A DNA stretch of 64,000 nucleotides from OLB7 sp966250335 (GCA_966250335.1 CBINGZ010000025.1:1-64000); one strand, 5' to 3'. Shown: positions 26,257 through 36,957, numbered from the stretch's first letter. A program made the numbers and translations. Notes: a model not told the origin generated them from the letters alone.

Positions 26257-26955
26257 CTATCTACAGAAGAAATCCCTGATTTCGTGGGAGAGTCGGGCGG
26301 TGGAGATTTTCTCGATCGGATGGGGGGTGCCGGGAAGGATCACGAGCTCGCCGTTCTTCAACTGGCGGTACATCTCGATCGTCTCGTCGATCCCCACCAT
26401 CTGGTCGTGGTCTCCCACGCCGACCCGTACCGGGTGCTCGATCTCCGTAAGATCCTGAAGCGTGACGGCGTTCAGTCGGCCGAGCTCCAGCATCATCCCC
26501 GCCGTGGCCGAGAGGACGTCGCTCCACTCCAGCGGGGCGTGGCGGCGCTTCAGATCGGCGGCGAACTGGGGGACCTTCTCCTCGATCTTCACCGGATCGA
26601 GCATCCTGGTCTCGCGGGCCGCCGACTCCTCGGTCCACCGGAACTTGGTGGCGACGGTGAAGAGCCGCCCCACCCGATCGGGATAATGCCGCGCCAGGTA
26701 GAGCCCGACATACCCTCCCATGCTGTAGCCGAAGATGTCGGCCTTGTCGATCGATTCACGATCCATTCTCTCGAGCACCTGGGCGGCGAACCCGGCGATC
26801 GTGAAGCCGTCCGGCGGGATCGGCTCGCCGCCGTGTCCGCCGAAGTTCATGACGTGGAGGGCCGGTCCCTCCCCGAGAAGGGGGAGCAACGGCTCGAACT
26901 GCTCCGCGGCGCCGAGCGCGCCGTGCAGCAGGAAAAGTGGTCTGGAATCTGCCAT
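26257..26955 (-). CDS. Alpha/beta-hydrolase
   Basis: The 232-residue protein opens with PLFLLHGALGAAEQFEPLLP (oxyanion region) and has the nucleophile elbow FGYSMGGYVGLYLARHYPDR. A catalytic aspartate is likely in VGVGDHDQMV and the histidine in LPGTPHPIEKI, so the triad is complete. It has no signal peptide and should be cytoplasmic. The layout resembles esterases of the MenH/BioH type, but no biosynthetic neighbour supports a specific pathway. Confidence 0.88.
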   Translation of the reverse strand: MADSRPLFLLHGALGAAEQFEPLLPLLGEGPALHVMNFGGHGGEPIPPDGFTIAGFAAQVLERMDRESIDKADIFGYSMGGYVGLYLARHYPDRVGRLFTVATKFRWTEESAARETRMLDPVKIEEKVPQFAADLKRRHAPLEWSDVLSATAGMMLELGRLNAVTLQDLTEIEHPVRVGVGDHDQMVGIDETIEMYRQLKNGELVILPGTPHPIEKISTARLSHEIRDFFCR

Positions 26956-27039
26956 GATGGTCGTTGTGAAAGAAACTGCGCCCGGACCTCGCGGTCCGGT
27001 CCCCGAGGATCGATAAGATACCTCCCAGGCCGATAGACC

Positions 27040-27570
27040 CTATCCTCTCGGCATCGCCGCACTCGCACGGCGTCCCTCGGCGTGGTCGCGGTCGGCCACG
27101 CTCTCCTCACGCATCAGCTTGAGGGCGTGGGGGATGACGGGAAGTATCACATCGAGACATTCCCTGACGGCGGCAGGCGCCCCCGGCAGGTTCACGATCA
27201 GCGTGCGCCCGGCGATGCCGCAGACGCCGCGCGAGAGCATCGCGAACCTTGTGCGCGCCAGCGAGGCGGAACGCATCGCCTCCGAAAGAGAGTCGGCGCG
27301 CCTGTCGATCACCTTCAGGGTCGCCTCCGGTGTGATGTCGCGCGGAGCGAACCCCGTGCCCCCGACGGTGAGGACGAGCGCCACGTCCTCGGCGACGCAC
27401 GAGGCAAGAAGCGCCCGGATGCGGTCGTAGTCGTCCGGAATGATCTCGCTTCGGATCAGGGAGAAGGTCTCGACGTCGAGCATCGAGGCCGCTTCCGGGC
27501 CGGAGAGGTCGATCCTCTCGCCGGCCGCGGATCTATCGCTTACGGTGATAATGACTGCCGTATGTTTCAT
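27040..27570 (-). CDS. Molybdenum cofactor biosynthesis protein, MogA/MoaB family
   Basis: The 176-residue protein (start ATG at 27570; a TTG at 27579 is an alternative) contains LVLTVGGTGFAPRDITPEAT and the later VNLPGAPAAVRE, the molybdopterin-binding signature of MogA/MoaB. It would adenylylate molybdopterin before metal insertion. The C-terminal 20 residues are polar and outside the fold. No other Moco gene is in the window, so the cofactor pathway must be encoded elsewhere. Confidence 0.9.
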   Translation of the reverse strand: MKHTAVIITVSDRSAAGERIDLSGPEAASMLDVETFSLIRSEIIPDDYDRIRALLASCVAEDVALVLTVGGTGFAPRDITPEATLKVIDRRADSLSEAMRSASLARTRFAMLSRGVCGIAGRTLIVNLPGAPAAVRECLDVILPVIPHALKLMREESVADRDHAEGRRASAAMPRG

Positions 27571-27642
27571 GCCGTTCAAGTGTGATGTCGTTCCCCTTCG
27601 GGAGCGCCGCCGAAGAGAGGGGGCGCCGGAGCGGTTTCCCTC

Positions 27643-28520
<878 letters not shown>

Positions 28521-28524
<4 letters not shown>

Positions 28525-29732
28525 CGCCTGGGCGCCTTGGTCAGCTTCATCGTCGCGTCGAACTCCTTCCCCTCGCGCAGGACCCTGAGCCGCAGGCTGT
28601 CTCCTACGCGCGAGTCGGTGATGATCGTGACCGCCTGATCCTCCCCCTTGACCGCCGTGCCGTTGATGGAGACGATCACGTCGCCGGGCTGGAGTCCGGC
28701 GGTCGCGGCCGGGGAGCCCTGGGAGATCTCGACGATCACCACGCCATCCTTGGTCTCAAGCCCCAGATAGCGGGCCACGCGGTCGTCGATCTGCTGGATG
28801 TTCATCCCGGTCCAGAAGTCGCGATCGATCCCTCCCCCCGATCTCAACTGGTCGACGATCGCCTTCACCCTGTTGGAGGGGACGCCGAACCCGATGCCGA
28901 TCGAGCCCGCCCCCTGGCTGCCGTTGGCAGTGGAGTAGATGATCGTGTTCATGGCGATCACCTGCCCGAGCGCGTTGACGAGCGGACCGCCCGAGTTGCC
29001 GGAGGAGATCGCCGCGTCCGTCTGGATCATCCCGCGATATACTCTCCCCTCCTGCGGCTGAAGATCGACCTTCGTGTTGGAGACCACGCCGACGGTGACC
29101 GTCGGTTTGGAGTTGATGTCGAAGAGACCGAAGGGATTGCCGAACGCGATCGCCCATTCCCCGACCACCACATCCTCCGAGTTCGCCAGATCGAGATAGG
29201 GGAGGTTGTTCGCATCGATCTTCAGCAGGGCCACGTCGCTTGTGGGATCGGAGCCGATGATCGTGGCGTCGTACTGCTTGCCGTCGGTCATCGTCACGAT
29301 CACCTTGCTGGCGCTGCCGGCCACATGGTCGTTGGTGATGATGTAGCCATCCCTGGAGATGATGAATCCGGAGCCGAGGCCGTGGACTTCCTGCTTGTAG
29401 GTACGGCCTCCCCTGCGGTCGCGGAACTGGCGGAAGAAGGGATCGTCAAGAAAGATGTCGAAGGGATCGCGATAACGAAGCTCGCGGACCTCCGTGACGT
29501 TGATGCCGACGACGGCGGGGGAGACCTTCTCGACGGCGGCGGTGATGGCGTTGCGACGGCTGCCGGTCACCTGGGCGTTGGCCTCGTCGAGCGAGACCTG
29601 CACCGCGCGACGATCGGTACGGGGGCCGGTGGCGACGCCCGATCCGTTTCCGTTCTGACCGCTGCAGGCGGAGACGCCGATCGCGGTCAGCACGACAGGG
29701 AGCAGGCCCTGAAACAGCGTGAACTTCTTCAT
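28521..29732 (-). CDS. DegP/HtrA-type serine protease lipoprotein
   Basis: The 403-residue protein has a lipobox-like signal (GVSAC, Cys23). The trypsin-like triad is H136 (TNDHVAG), D166 (TSDVALLKID) and S247 (ISSGNSGGP). One PDZ domain (about 300-395) contains GLQPGDVIVSINGTAV. It is a periplasmic quality-control protease or chaperone, lipid-anchored. The lptB gene downstream is coupled by a 4-bp overlap, linking envelope stress to LPS export. A candidate -7 promoter element lies about 32 bp upstream of the start. Confidence 0.93.
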
Positions 29733-29763
29733 CGATGCTGAGTTGATTCCGTGTGTTTGGGTT

Positions 29764-29771
29764 CAAAGATA
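29764..29771 (-). promoter_or_regulatory. Candidate Bacteroidota -7 promoter element (TATCTTTG)
   Basis: Read on the minus strand this is TATCTTTG, an exact match to the Bacteroidota -7 consensus TAnnTTTG. It lies 32 bp upstream of the protease start at 29732, which would give a leader of about 25 nt. A TTG lies upstream but about 14 bp away, short of the usual spacing, so the -33 part is not supported. Confidence 0.3.
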
Positions 29772-29957
29772 CGCCCGATACGAGACAATCGCCTGAAGTT
29801 TCTCCCGTATACAGACCGAAGCACCGGGCCTGAGGTTCCGACGGAAGGAGCGGAGCGTGTGACATTCGCCGACCGGGTCGGTCTTCTTACAGACCGTGGA
29901 CGGGGCTACGGCCCCGGCGATTGTTTTGCGACGGCTCCCGTGCTATCTTCGTCGGTT

Positions 29958-30956
29958 ATGGAAAAACGCCAAGGCAGCCTCCCGACTCCGCTATCGGAAC
30001 GGAGCGCGGAGGATCGGGAACCGGAGCCGATCGTCAGCGTCGTCATCCCCCTGCTGGACGAATCCGAGTCGCTGCCGGAACTTGCGGCACGGCTGGAGAA
30101 GGTCCTGAGGGAGATGGTCGGCGACCGTTACGAAGTGATCTTCGTGGATGACGGTTCCAGAGATTCCTCATTCGAGGTCATCCGCGGTCTCAACCGCAGG
30201 AACCCGCGGTTTCACGCGGTCCGTTTCCGCACCAACTACGGGAAGTCGGCGGCGCTCGCCGTCGGGTTCGCGCGTGTTCGCGGCACCTACATCTTCACGA
30301 TGGACGCCGACCTTCAGGACGACCCGTCGGAGCTCCCCAGAATGCTGGAGATGCTCGACGGCGGCTACGACCTGATCTCCGGCTGGAAACGGAAACGGAA
30401 CGATCCGTGGCACAAGACGATCCCCTCGCGGTTCTTCAATTCGGTGGTGCGCTCCGTTACCGGGCTCGATATCCACGATTTCAACTGCGGACTGAAGGTC
30501 TACCGGCGGGAAGTCCTCCCCCATCTGGCCGTCTACGGCGAGATGCACCGCTATCTGCCGGCGCAGGCGCACTGGCAGGGGTTCCGGGTCGGGGAGATCG
30601 CCGTGGAGCATCATCCGCGCAAACATGGGGTCTCCAAGTTCGGGCTCAGCCGCTTCGTCAAGGGCTTCCTCGATCTGATGACCCTTGTTCTGACCACGAA
30701 ATATTCCACGCGCCCGCTCCATGTCTTCGGAACGGTGGGGACGGCGGTCGCGTCGATAGGATTTCTGATCGATCTCTGGCTCACCGTCGAATGGTTTCTG
30801 GGATGGACTACTCTCACGAACCGGCCTCTGGCGCTTCTGGGCGTTCTGATGATCATCGTGGGCGTGCAACTGATATCGATCGGCCTGATCGGCGAGATGA
30901 TCGCCAAGAACTCCTTAAGCAACGCGCAGTATTCAATTCGCGAGTCATTGGAATGA
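29958..30956 (+). CDS. Family 2 glycosyltransferase, GtrB/DPM1/ArnC-like
   Basis: The ATG at 29958 gives 332 residues. The GT-A domain begins SVVIPLLDESESLPELA, with the metal/nucleotide motif FTMDADLQDDP and VEHHPRKHGVSKFGLSRF. Two C-terminal membrane segments lie at about 255-275 and 290-315. Such enzymes transfer a sugar from a nucleotide donor to polyprenyl phosphate at the inner membrane. The downstream outer-membrane protein gene overlaps its stop by 4 bp. Confidence 0.92.
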   Translation: MEKRQGSLPTPLSERSAEDREPEPIVSVVIPLLDESESLPELAARLEKVLREMVGDRYEVIFVDDGSRDSSFEVIRGLNRRNPRFHAVRFRTNYGKSAALAVGFARVRGTYIFTMDADLQDDPSELPRMLEMLDGGYDLISGWKRKRNDPWHKTIPSRFFNSVVRSVTGLDIHDFNCGLKVYRREVLPHLAVYGEMHRYLPAQAHWQGFRVGEIAVEHHPRKHGVSKFGLSRFVKGFLDLMTLVLTTKYSTRPLHVFGTVGTAVASIGFLIDLWLTVEWFLGWTTLTNRPLALLGVLMIIVGVQLISIGLIGEMIAKNSLSNAQYSIRESLE

Positions 30957-31726
30957 GAACCAATCCCCAGCGTATCGTTCGTCTCCTTATCCTCCTGTTC
31001 GTCACATTGACACTCACGACGGTTGAATCCCCGGCGCAGATCGCGCTCCGTCCGTCGCTCGGCGTTCAGACGATGTGGTTCAACGGAGCAAACGACATCA
31101 AGCAGCCGATCAGCCCCGGCGCCGACCGTGAGCTTCCTCTGGGAGGAGGGATGAACGGCACCCATCCGGGACTCCAGATCCAGCTCGACCTCTTCCCCTC
31201 CGCCGAGAGCATGTTCCACTTCCCGATCGTCCTGGAGGCGTACTCGCTGGTGGGAAAGACCACCTTCGCCGCCTCGCCGGTGTCGGAACCGAGAAAGCGG
31301 AGATGGCTCTTCCGGCATTCGGCCGAGGTCTACTCCGTGGGAGCAGGGTTCACCATGAATTTCTTCGAGGGGCTCCCGACCGTCTACATGTCGGTGCTCG
31401 GCAAGATGAACTTCATCGGCTCCTCCGAACTCCTCTCCCGGATCTACTTCACCGACAACAATGAGACGGTGAGCGAGCGGACGGTGTTCCCCGATTCGGT
31501 CAGCAAGACCCGCTTCGGCGGCTATATCAAGGTGGGGGCGCAGGTGGAGTTCTTCGAGCCGCTGATGCTCGATTTCAGTTTCGGCTACGGCGCGCTGAAC
31601 ATCGGGGGACGGGAGACCGACCCGGAGCTTCAGCGGAACCTGCTGGTGGTCGACAACCTGCGCCGCGACCCGGAGACGATCGTCGGATATCTCGGGGTCG
31701 GCTTCGGGATCATCTGGAAGCTGTAA
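30953..31726 (+). CDS. Outer-membrane beta-barrel-like protein of unknown function
   Basis: The 257-residue protein starts at an ATG overlapping the previous stop. It has a signal peptide (RIVRLLILLFVTLTLTTVES) and then alternating polar/hydrophobic strands typical of a small barrel: SLGVQTMWFNG, FGGYIKVGAQVEFFEPLMLD and VGYLGVGFGIIWKL at the C-terminus with an aromatic-poor end. No catalytic motif is visible. Coupling to the glycosyltransferase suggests an envelope role. Confidence 0.7.
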   Translation: MRTNPQRIVRLLILLFVTLTLTTVESPAQIALRPSLGVQTMWFNGANDIKQPISPGADRELPLGGGMNGTHPGLQIQLDLFPSAESMFHFPIVLEAYSLVGKTTFAASPVSEPRKRRWLFRHSAEVYSVGAGFTMNFFEGLPTVYMSVLGKMNFIGSSELLSRIYFTDNNETVSERTVFPDSVSKTRFGGYIKVGAQVEFFEPLMLDFSFGYGALNIGGRETDPELQRNLLVVDNLRRDPETIVGYLGVGFGIIWKL

Positions 31727-31759
31727 CAGCACAAGAGAACAGACAGATAGAAGGATCAG

Positions 31760-32566
31760 ATGTCCGCCAAGGAAAGAATCGACAGTTTCAACGGGATCGA
31801 CGCGAACGACAAGTACTACTGGGGCTACATGTACGGCCTGTCGCGCGAGTTCATCATCTCCTACCTGGAGTCGAAAGGTGTGCCGATCCGCGGCGCCTCG
31901 ATCATCGAGATCGGCTGCGCCGAAGGGGGGAACCTGGTGGCGATGGCCGAGCACGGCGCCAGGGAGCTGGTGGGAACCGATATCGCGCTGGTCCGCCTGG
32001 AGACCGCGGAGAAGATCGCCGACCATCTGAAGATGGATATCACCTACAGCTCGCACGACGTGATCTACGACGATCCGATGCCGGAGTGGATCGGCCGGTA
32101 CGACCTGGCGATGCTCCGCGACGTGATCGAACATCTCGACGACGCCGAGATCGCGCTGCGGAACATCCGGAAGGTGCTGAAGCCGGGAGGGGCGCTCTAC
32201 GTCACCTTCCCCCCCTACTACTCCCCCTACGGCGGACACCAGCAGACACTTGTGAACTGGGCCAGCAAGGTTCCGTTCATGCATCTGCTCCCGGAGCCGA
32301 TCTTCGAGAAGATGATCGCATCGGGACGTGAAGCCGACCAGGTGGAGGTGCGCCGTCTGCGCCGCATCCGGATGACGACCAGCAAGTTCCGCCGCGCCGC
32401 CCGCGCCGCCGGCTACACCATCGCCGACGAGAAGCTCTATTTCATCAGACCGGTCTTCAAGATGAAGTTCGGACTGAACCCGATTTCGGCGAACATCGTG
32501 AAGCCGCTGCCGGTGCTGCGGGATGTCGTGGCGCTGGAGGCGGGGTATATCTTGAAGAATTTGTAA
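31760..32566 (+). CDS. Class I SAM-dependent methyltransferase
   Basis: The 268-residue protein has motif I IIEIGCAEGGNLVAMAEHGA, an acidic motif II region ELVGTDIALVRL, and motif IV YDLAMLRDVIEHLDDAEIAL. The C-terminal part, including MKFGLNPISANIVKPLPVLR, is outside the Rossmann core. These are typical of small-molecule or glycan methyltransferases. It follows the glycosyltransferase and outer-membrane genes on the same strand after a 33-bp gap, so a surface-polysaccharide substrate is plausible but unproven. Confidence 0.88.
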   Translation: MSAKERIDSFNGIDANDKYYWGYMYGLSREFIISYLESKGVPIRGASIIEIGCAEGGNLVAMAEHGARELVGTDIALVRLETAEKIADHLKMDITYSSHDVIYDDPMPEWIGRYDLAMLRDVIEHLDDAEIALRNIRKVLKPGGALYVTFPPYYSPYGGHQQTLVNWASKVPFMHLLPEPIFEKMIASGREADQVEVRRLRRIRMTTSKFRRAARAAGYTIADEKLYFIRPVFKMKFGLNPISANIVKPLPVLRDVVALEAGYILKNL

Positions 32567-32621
32567 AGCTGGGTCGATCGAGTGACGCTGGGTTTGCATC
32601 CAGGCGACACAGCGGTTAACG

Positions 32622-32668
32622 TTTACGGCATGCAGGGCCTTGCGGTAACCTCCATGCCGTAAATTTTT
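32622..32668 (+). terminator. Intrinsic terminator-like hairpin
   Basis: Inverted arms TTTACGGCATG (32622-32632) and CATGCCGTAAA (32653-32663) enclose a 20-nt loop, followed by TTTTT. It lies 56 bp after the methyltransferase stop and fits rho-independent termination. The large loop weakens the case somewhat. Confidence 0.7.
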
Positions 32669-32669
32669 C

Positions 32670-33006
32670 CGTCATAGCCGACACACGTCATGGATACGTA
32701 TAGAACGGCTTCGTACCGAACAACGCCTCCCACGTTTTTTTTCGCACCGCCCCCTCCACCAGTCGTAGCCCGTATAAATCTCGCCGGGTCTTTCGATCGA
32801 AGCGAAACATACCTGAACTGAGGGAGTTAAGGGTGTAAACCAGATACGGGGACGAGATTGTACGAGATTATGAGAGACGGTGTGTAGTACACTGACTATA
32901 TATATCACAATCAATGGGCGGGAGATAGTCTGCCATCACCACAATGTCAAGACTTTTTACGTACTCATAGTCGGAACCGGCCAGGAGGTCAATACATTCG
33001 ATTCGC
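32670..33006. other. Non-coding gap between convergent genes
   Basis: About 340 bp of lower-GC sequence lie between the terminator and the 3' end of the exonuclease gene. It contains short AT-rich runs such as TATATATCAC near 32900. Open frames across it lack ribosome-binding sites and conserved features. There is no copy of the palindromic element found in the other long convergent gaps. Confidence 0.5.
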
Positions 33007-34725
33007 TTATGCCGAATCCCCTTCAAAATTCTCAGGAATCGCCCCATCCCCCTGCCCCAATCTCCGCAGCACGCTCCGCATCAGCGTATCGAGATCATCC
33101 TCCGGCTCCACGTAGACGAACTCGCCGGACTCGCGGTATTTGTAGAGATATCCGGCGATGATACGGATCTCGTGGATCTCCTCGCGGCCTAGTCGCGGCG
33201 GAGTCAGGGCGCCGGTGAAATATGTCCGGCGGAGCGATTCGCGCAGGGTGGCTACGGGGAATCTTCTTCCCACCATTATTCTTTTGACAAGTCTGCCGAA
33301 TTTTATCAGGAATAACTGGCGACGTCCCTCACGGTCGGCGGGGAGAAATATCAGCACATTATTTGCGTTGACCGAATCGGCGATTTTTCCTTTTCGGGTG
33401 AATATTCGCTGAAGTTCCATCAGTCTGTCGCGCAGTTCGGCGGCTTCCTCGAAACGGAGTTCCTCGGCGAGCGCGGTCATTTTCGATTCGAGCATGGAGA
33501 GAATTCCCTGCTCCGAGCCGGAAAGAAACGCCCGCACGCGATCCACTTCGATACGATATTCATCGGAGTTCTGGAGCGACGCGCAGGGGGCGCCGCACCG
33601 CTCGATCTGATGGTAGAAGCAGGGGATCACGGCGGTATCGGGCACCACGGGGTCGTCGCACTGGCGAAGCTTGAAGAGACGGTTGATCGTATCGATCACC
33701 GTCTCCACCGACCCCCTGTCGCGGAACGGGCCGTAGTACTCGGAGCCGTCCGGCTGGATCTCCATCGCAAGGTCGACCTTCGGGTAGCTGTCGGTGACCT
33801 CCAGCCGGAGGAACGCGTGGCGCTTCCAGCGCTTCTGCGCCGTGTTGAACGGCGGCTGGTTCTCCTTGATCAGCCGCGACTCCAGAAGGAGCGCCTGCAG
33901 CTCCGATCCGGTCTCCTCCACCTCGATCCTTCGTACCCTCTTGACGAGCTCGCGGATCTTCGTGGTGTGGTCGGCGCCGGGACGGAAATAGCTCCCGACC
34001 CGCTCCCGCAGATCCTTGGCCTTTCCGATATAGAGTGTCTCCCCCGCCCTGTTGAGCATGGTGTAGACGCCGGGAACGTGGGGGAGCGCCGTGATCGTCG
34101 GCTCCAGCGCCCGGATATGCTTCGGGACCTCCCTGAGCGGCTTGATCGTCCGGTACTGGAAACTGAGGAGATCCTCCAGCGTCTCGCAGCCGTGCTCCTC
34201 CTGCAGCATCTCCAGAAATTCGATCAGGATCTTCGCCGTCGCCTCGGCATCCCCGAGCGCCGTGTGGCGACCGCGGACGACCACGCCGAAATGGGCGGCA
34301 ACGTTGCCGAGCGACCAGCCGCGTTTGTCGGCCAGAAGCCGTCTGGCGAGTCGGAGGGTACAGATCTTCCGTCCCGGCAGCGCGGGGAGCCCGTGGCGGC
34401 CGAACGAGGCGTCGAGGAAGGAGTAATCGAAGGAGACGTTATGGGCCACGAAGGTGGCGTCGTCGGGGAACCAGTTCCTGATCTCCGGGAAGATCTCCCC
34501 TCCCTTCGGCGCCGCCAGGACCATGGCGTTGGAGATGCCGGTCATCTCCTGGATACGGGCGGGAATAAACTGTTCGGGGTTGACCAGGGTGCGGCGTTTG
34601 TCGACGATCTCTCCGTTTCTGACCAGCACGCAGGCGACCTCGGTCACCCGGTTCTTCTCCGGGGAGAGGCCGGTGGTCTCGATGTCGACCACGACGAAGG
34701 CGGTATCGATCAGCGGGATCTGCAT
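33007..34725 (-). CDS. DnaQ-type 3'-5' exonuclease fused to UvrC/Cho-like GIY-YIG nuclease
   Basis: The start at 34725 gives MQIPLIDTAFVVVDIETTGL. Residues 10-180 are a DEDD exonuclease (D14/E16 in DIETTGL, then VAHNVSFDYSFLDA and RHTALGDAEATAKIL). Residues about 212-295 are a GIY-YIG nuclease domain (HVPGVYTMLNR, TLYIGKAKDLRERV). A UVR-like segment (about 405-435, LRFEEAAELRDRLMEL) follows. The C-terminal RNase H-like nuclease domain of UvrC is absent, so this is a Cho-like fusion, not UvrC. It probably acts in nucleotide excision or DNA-end processing. Confidence 0.92.
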   Translation of the reverse strand: MQIPLIDTAFVVVDIETTGLSPEKNRVTEVACVLVRNGEIVDKRRTLVNPEQFIPARIQEMTGISNAMVLAAPKGGEIFPEIRNWFPDDATFVAHNVSFDYSFLDASFGRHGLPALPGRKICTLRLARRLLADKRGWSLGNVAAHFGVVVRGRHTALGDAEATAKILIEFLEMLQEEHGCETLEDLLSFQYRTIKPLREVPKHIRALEPTITALPHVPGVYTMLNRAGETLYIGKAKDLRERVGSYFRPGADHTTKIRELVKRVRRIEVEETGSELQALLLESRLIKENQPPFNTAQKRWKRHAFLRLEVTDSYPKVDLAMEIQPDGSEYYGPFRDRGSVETVIDTINRLFKLRQCDDPVVPDTAVIPCFYHQIERCGAPCASLQNSDEYRIEVDRVRAFLSGSEQGILSMLESKMTALAEELRFEEAAELRDRLMELQRIFTRKGKIADSVNANNVLIFLPADREGRRQLFLIKFGRLVKRIMVGRRFPVATLRESLRRTYFTGALTPPRLGREEIHEIRIIAGYLYKYRESGEFVYVEPEDDLDTLMRSVLRRLGQGDGAIPENFEGDSA

Positions 34726-34773
34726 CTGAGTAGAAACGACGGAGTCCCGCCGAATCGACGGGACTCCCACATG

Positions 34774-34847
<74 letters not shown>

Positions 34848-34874
34848 AGAACTGTTCAGTTGTGTTGTCGACCG

Positions 34875-35306
34875 TCAGGTAAGGCTCGTATCGGGATCGA
34901 GCCGGCGGAGTAGTTCGACGAGTCTTGCACGGATTTCCTTCAGATCCCTGCTGAGATCGGGGGGGGATTCGTTCCCCGGCGCCACCGCCGGGCCTGCGCC
35001 CCCTCCGCCGACCGGGATCGGCTCCCTCCCCTCCAGGATCGCGGCGACACCATGCTCCAGATTCACCGACCCGAGCACCTGCCGCGCCCCTTCAATCGTA
35101 TATCGATCTTCCCGCGTCAGTTTCTTGATCAGTTTGATGATCTCGATATCCTTGTCGGTATAGACCCGATTCCCCGCTCTGTTCTTCTGCGGACGAAGCT
35201 GTTCGAACTCCGTCTCCCAGTACCGAAGGACATACTGTTCCAGACCCACCATCCGGCTCACCTCGCTGATCGAGTAGTAGAGCTTCTTGATCTGCAAGTC
35301 CTTCAT
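34875..35306 (-). CDS. MerR-family transcriptional regulator
   Basis: The 143-residue protein has the N-terminal MerR DNA-binding domain: YYSISEVSRMVGLEQYVLRY, then WETEF and NRVYTDKDIEIIKLIKKL. The C-terminal half is Gly/Pro-rich and then a short helical coiled segment (DLSRDLKEIRARLVELLRRL), with no obvious metal or drug ligand site. It is the small MerR type widespread in Bacteroidota; its effector is unknown. A tRNA gene lies 28 bp downstream. Confidence 0.9.
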   Translation of the reverse strand: MKDLQIKKLYYSISEVSRMVGLEQYVLRYWETEFEQLRPQKNRAGNRVYTDKDIEIIKLIKKLTREDRYTIEGARQVLGSVNLEHGVAAILEGREPIPVGGGGAGPAVAPGNESPPDLSRDLKEIRARLVELLRRLDPDTSLT

Positions 35307-35782
35307 GGTTCAGCACGGTATACTGAAAGAATGTCGCGCAACATACGGAAACCGGGTCGGGAGTGCAAGGCGCATATCCCCTTCGCCGTGTGCTGCTTCG
35401 TAACAGAATTCGCGAAACGGGGCATATCCGCCCCTATTTCACCGCCCGGACGACGACGGAACTGCACGGCAAGAGCCGCGTCAAGCGACTTGCGCGTGAC
35501 GGTCGGTATGCCGAGACGCTCGGTATGCATCGGAATACTTTGTGCTTACGGTGGCAGCCTGTAGTTCCGCCGGCTGCGTCGCGGCTCCTCTACCTGTACT
35601 CCCGCACGCAGCCGCCGCTTGCGTCTCCTCGGCAGTCGAATGATGCGACAATATAGGGCTTCATCGGCTCTGCCGACAGGGAGGTGTAAAAAATGATCAT
35701 AAGAGCTCCCGTAGATCCAGACCGGCCCGCGGCTTCGATCGAAGCATATCCCTCTGCGCGATTCTTTTACGTAGCTTTGGCC
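35307..35782. other. Divergent intergenic region with a Shine-Dalgarno/ATG upstream of the annotated DUF2071 start
   Basis: This 476-bp region separates the divergent merR gene and the DUF2071 gene. At 35681 a GGGAGG Shine-Dalgarno precedes an ATG at 35693, in frame with the DUF2071 gene and adding 30 residues with poor codon use. I preferred the ATG at 35783 because it gives the usual family N-terminus. I see no RNA gene. Confidence 0.5.
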
Positions 35783-36514
35783 ATGTCCGACTCTACCGTA
35801 TTCCTCACTGCCGAGTGGCGGTTTCTGGCGATGCTCAACTACGTCGTCGACAGCAACCTGCTGCTCCCCTACGTGCCGGCCGGAACGGAGCTGGATATCC
35901 ATGACGGGCACGCCTTCGTCACTCTGGTCGGCTTCCTCTTTCTCGACACCAGGATCAGAGGAGTGCCGATCCCGTTCCATCAGGACTTCGAGGAGGTCAA
36001 CCTCCGGTTCTACGTCCGCCGGACGGTCGACGACGAGACGCGGCACGGTGTGGTCTTCATCAAGGAGATCGTGCCGAAGCCGGCGATCGCCGCGGTGGCA
36101 AGGATGATCTACAACGAACGCTACGTCTCGATGCCGATGATGAGCAAGATCGATCGCAACGGGATGGATCTGCGTGACGGAGGCTCGGTCGAGTACGGGT
36201 GGCGACGCGGCGGAACCTGGAACAGATTGAAGGCAACCACCGAAGGCCCCCTGGTGACGGTGGAACCGGGCTCGCACGAGGAGTTCATCACCGAGCATTA
36301 CTGGGGATATTCGGCGCAGCGGGATGGAGGGACGGTGGAATATCGGGTCGAACATCCGCGCTGGAGAATCAGGCGCGCGGCCTCGGCGTCGATCGATTTC
36401 GATGTGAAGGAACTCTACGGCGAGGAGTTCACCCCCCCGATGAGCAATCCCCCCTTCTCCGCCTTCGTCGCCGAGGGCTCACCGGTCGTCGTTCACAGAG
36501 GCGTGAAGATATGA
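35783..36514 (+). CDS. DUF2071 (YqjF-like) protein
   Basis: The 243-residue protein begins MSDSTVFLTAEWRFLAMLNY, the typical start of the YqjF/DUF2071 family, and continues with DGHAFVTLVGFLFLDTRIRG and EVNLRFYVRR. YqjF is about 242 residues, matching this start. The family resembles acetoacetate decarboxylase-type folds, and its function is unknown. It overlaps the downstream DCC gene by 4 bp, so the two are coupled. An upstream ATG at 35693 with a good Shine-Dalgarno would add 30 residues. Confidence 0.88.
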   Translation: MSDSTVFLTAEWRFLAMLNYVVDSNLLLPYVPAGTELDIHDGHAFVTLVGFLFLDTRIRGVPIPFHQDFEEVNLRFYVRRTVDDETRHGVVFIKEIVPKPAIAAVARMIYNERYVSMPMMSKIDRNGMDLRDGGSVEYGWRRGGTWNRLKATTEGPLVTVEPGSHEEFITEHYWGYSAQRDGGTVEYRVEHPRWRIRRAASASIDFDVKELYGEEFTPPMSNPPFSAFVAEGSPVVVHRGVKI

Positions 36515-36939
36515 GCCCGACGGCGCACGGCAGCAGCAACGGCATGATCGAGAAGGGAAGGAACTACCTCCTGTTCGACGGCGACTGCGGGATCTGCACC
36601 TGGCTGGCGACCAACGCCGCTCCGGTCGTCGACCGCGCGGGACGATATACCATCACCCCCTACTTCAGCATCCCCGAAGAGGAGCTGAAACGCCACGGGT
36701 TCGACTACGAGAGCTGCACACGGCAGATCTACGTGGTCACCGACCGGGGCCGTGTCCGCGGCGGCGCGTTCGCCCTCAACTCCTTCATGCTCTCCTCCTT
36801 CCCCTGGTCGATCGTCGCCGCGCTCTGTATCGCGCTGCCGCCCCTTCTTCTGCTGGAGATCATCGGCTACAAACTGGTGGCGGTCAACAGAGAGAGGATC
36901 TCCCGCATGTTCGGGCTGAACGCGTGCAGGGTCCGCTGA
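36511..36939 (+). CDS. DCC-family thiol-disulfide oxidoreductase-like protein
   Basis: The 142-residue protein has the namesake DGDCGIC at 23-29 (D25-C26 and C29) in YLLFDGDCGICTWLA. A hydrophobic C-terminal region (about 90-118) follows. DCC proteins (DUF393) are thioredoxin-fold proteins of unclear redox partner. It is coupled to the DUF2071 gene (4-bp overlap), a common pairing in Bacteroidota operons according to my recollection. Confidence 0.88.
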   Translation: MSPTAHGSSNGMIEKGRNYLLFDGDCGICTWLATNAAPVVDRAGRYTITPYFSIPEEELKRHGFDYESCTRQIYVVTDRGRVRGGAFALNSFMLSSFPWSIVAALCIALPPLLLLEIIGYKLVAVNRERISRMFGLNACRVR

Positions 36940-36957
36940 GAGATTTTCCCACCCCGC

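Noticed and set aside
32880..33161. Small protein across the 3' end of the exonuclease gene
   Set aside because: It has no ribosome-binding site, overlaps the real gene on the other strand, and shows no recognisable motif.
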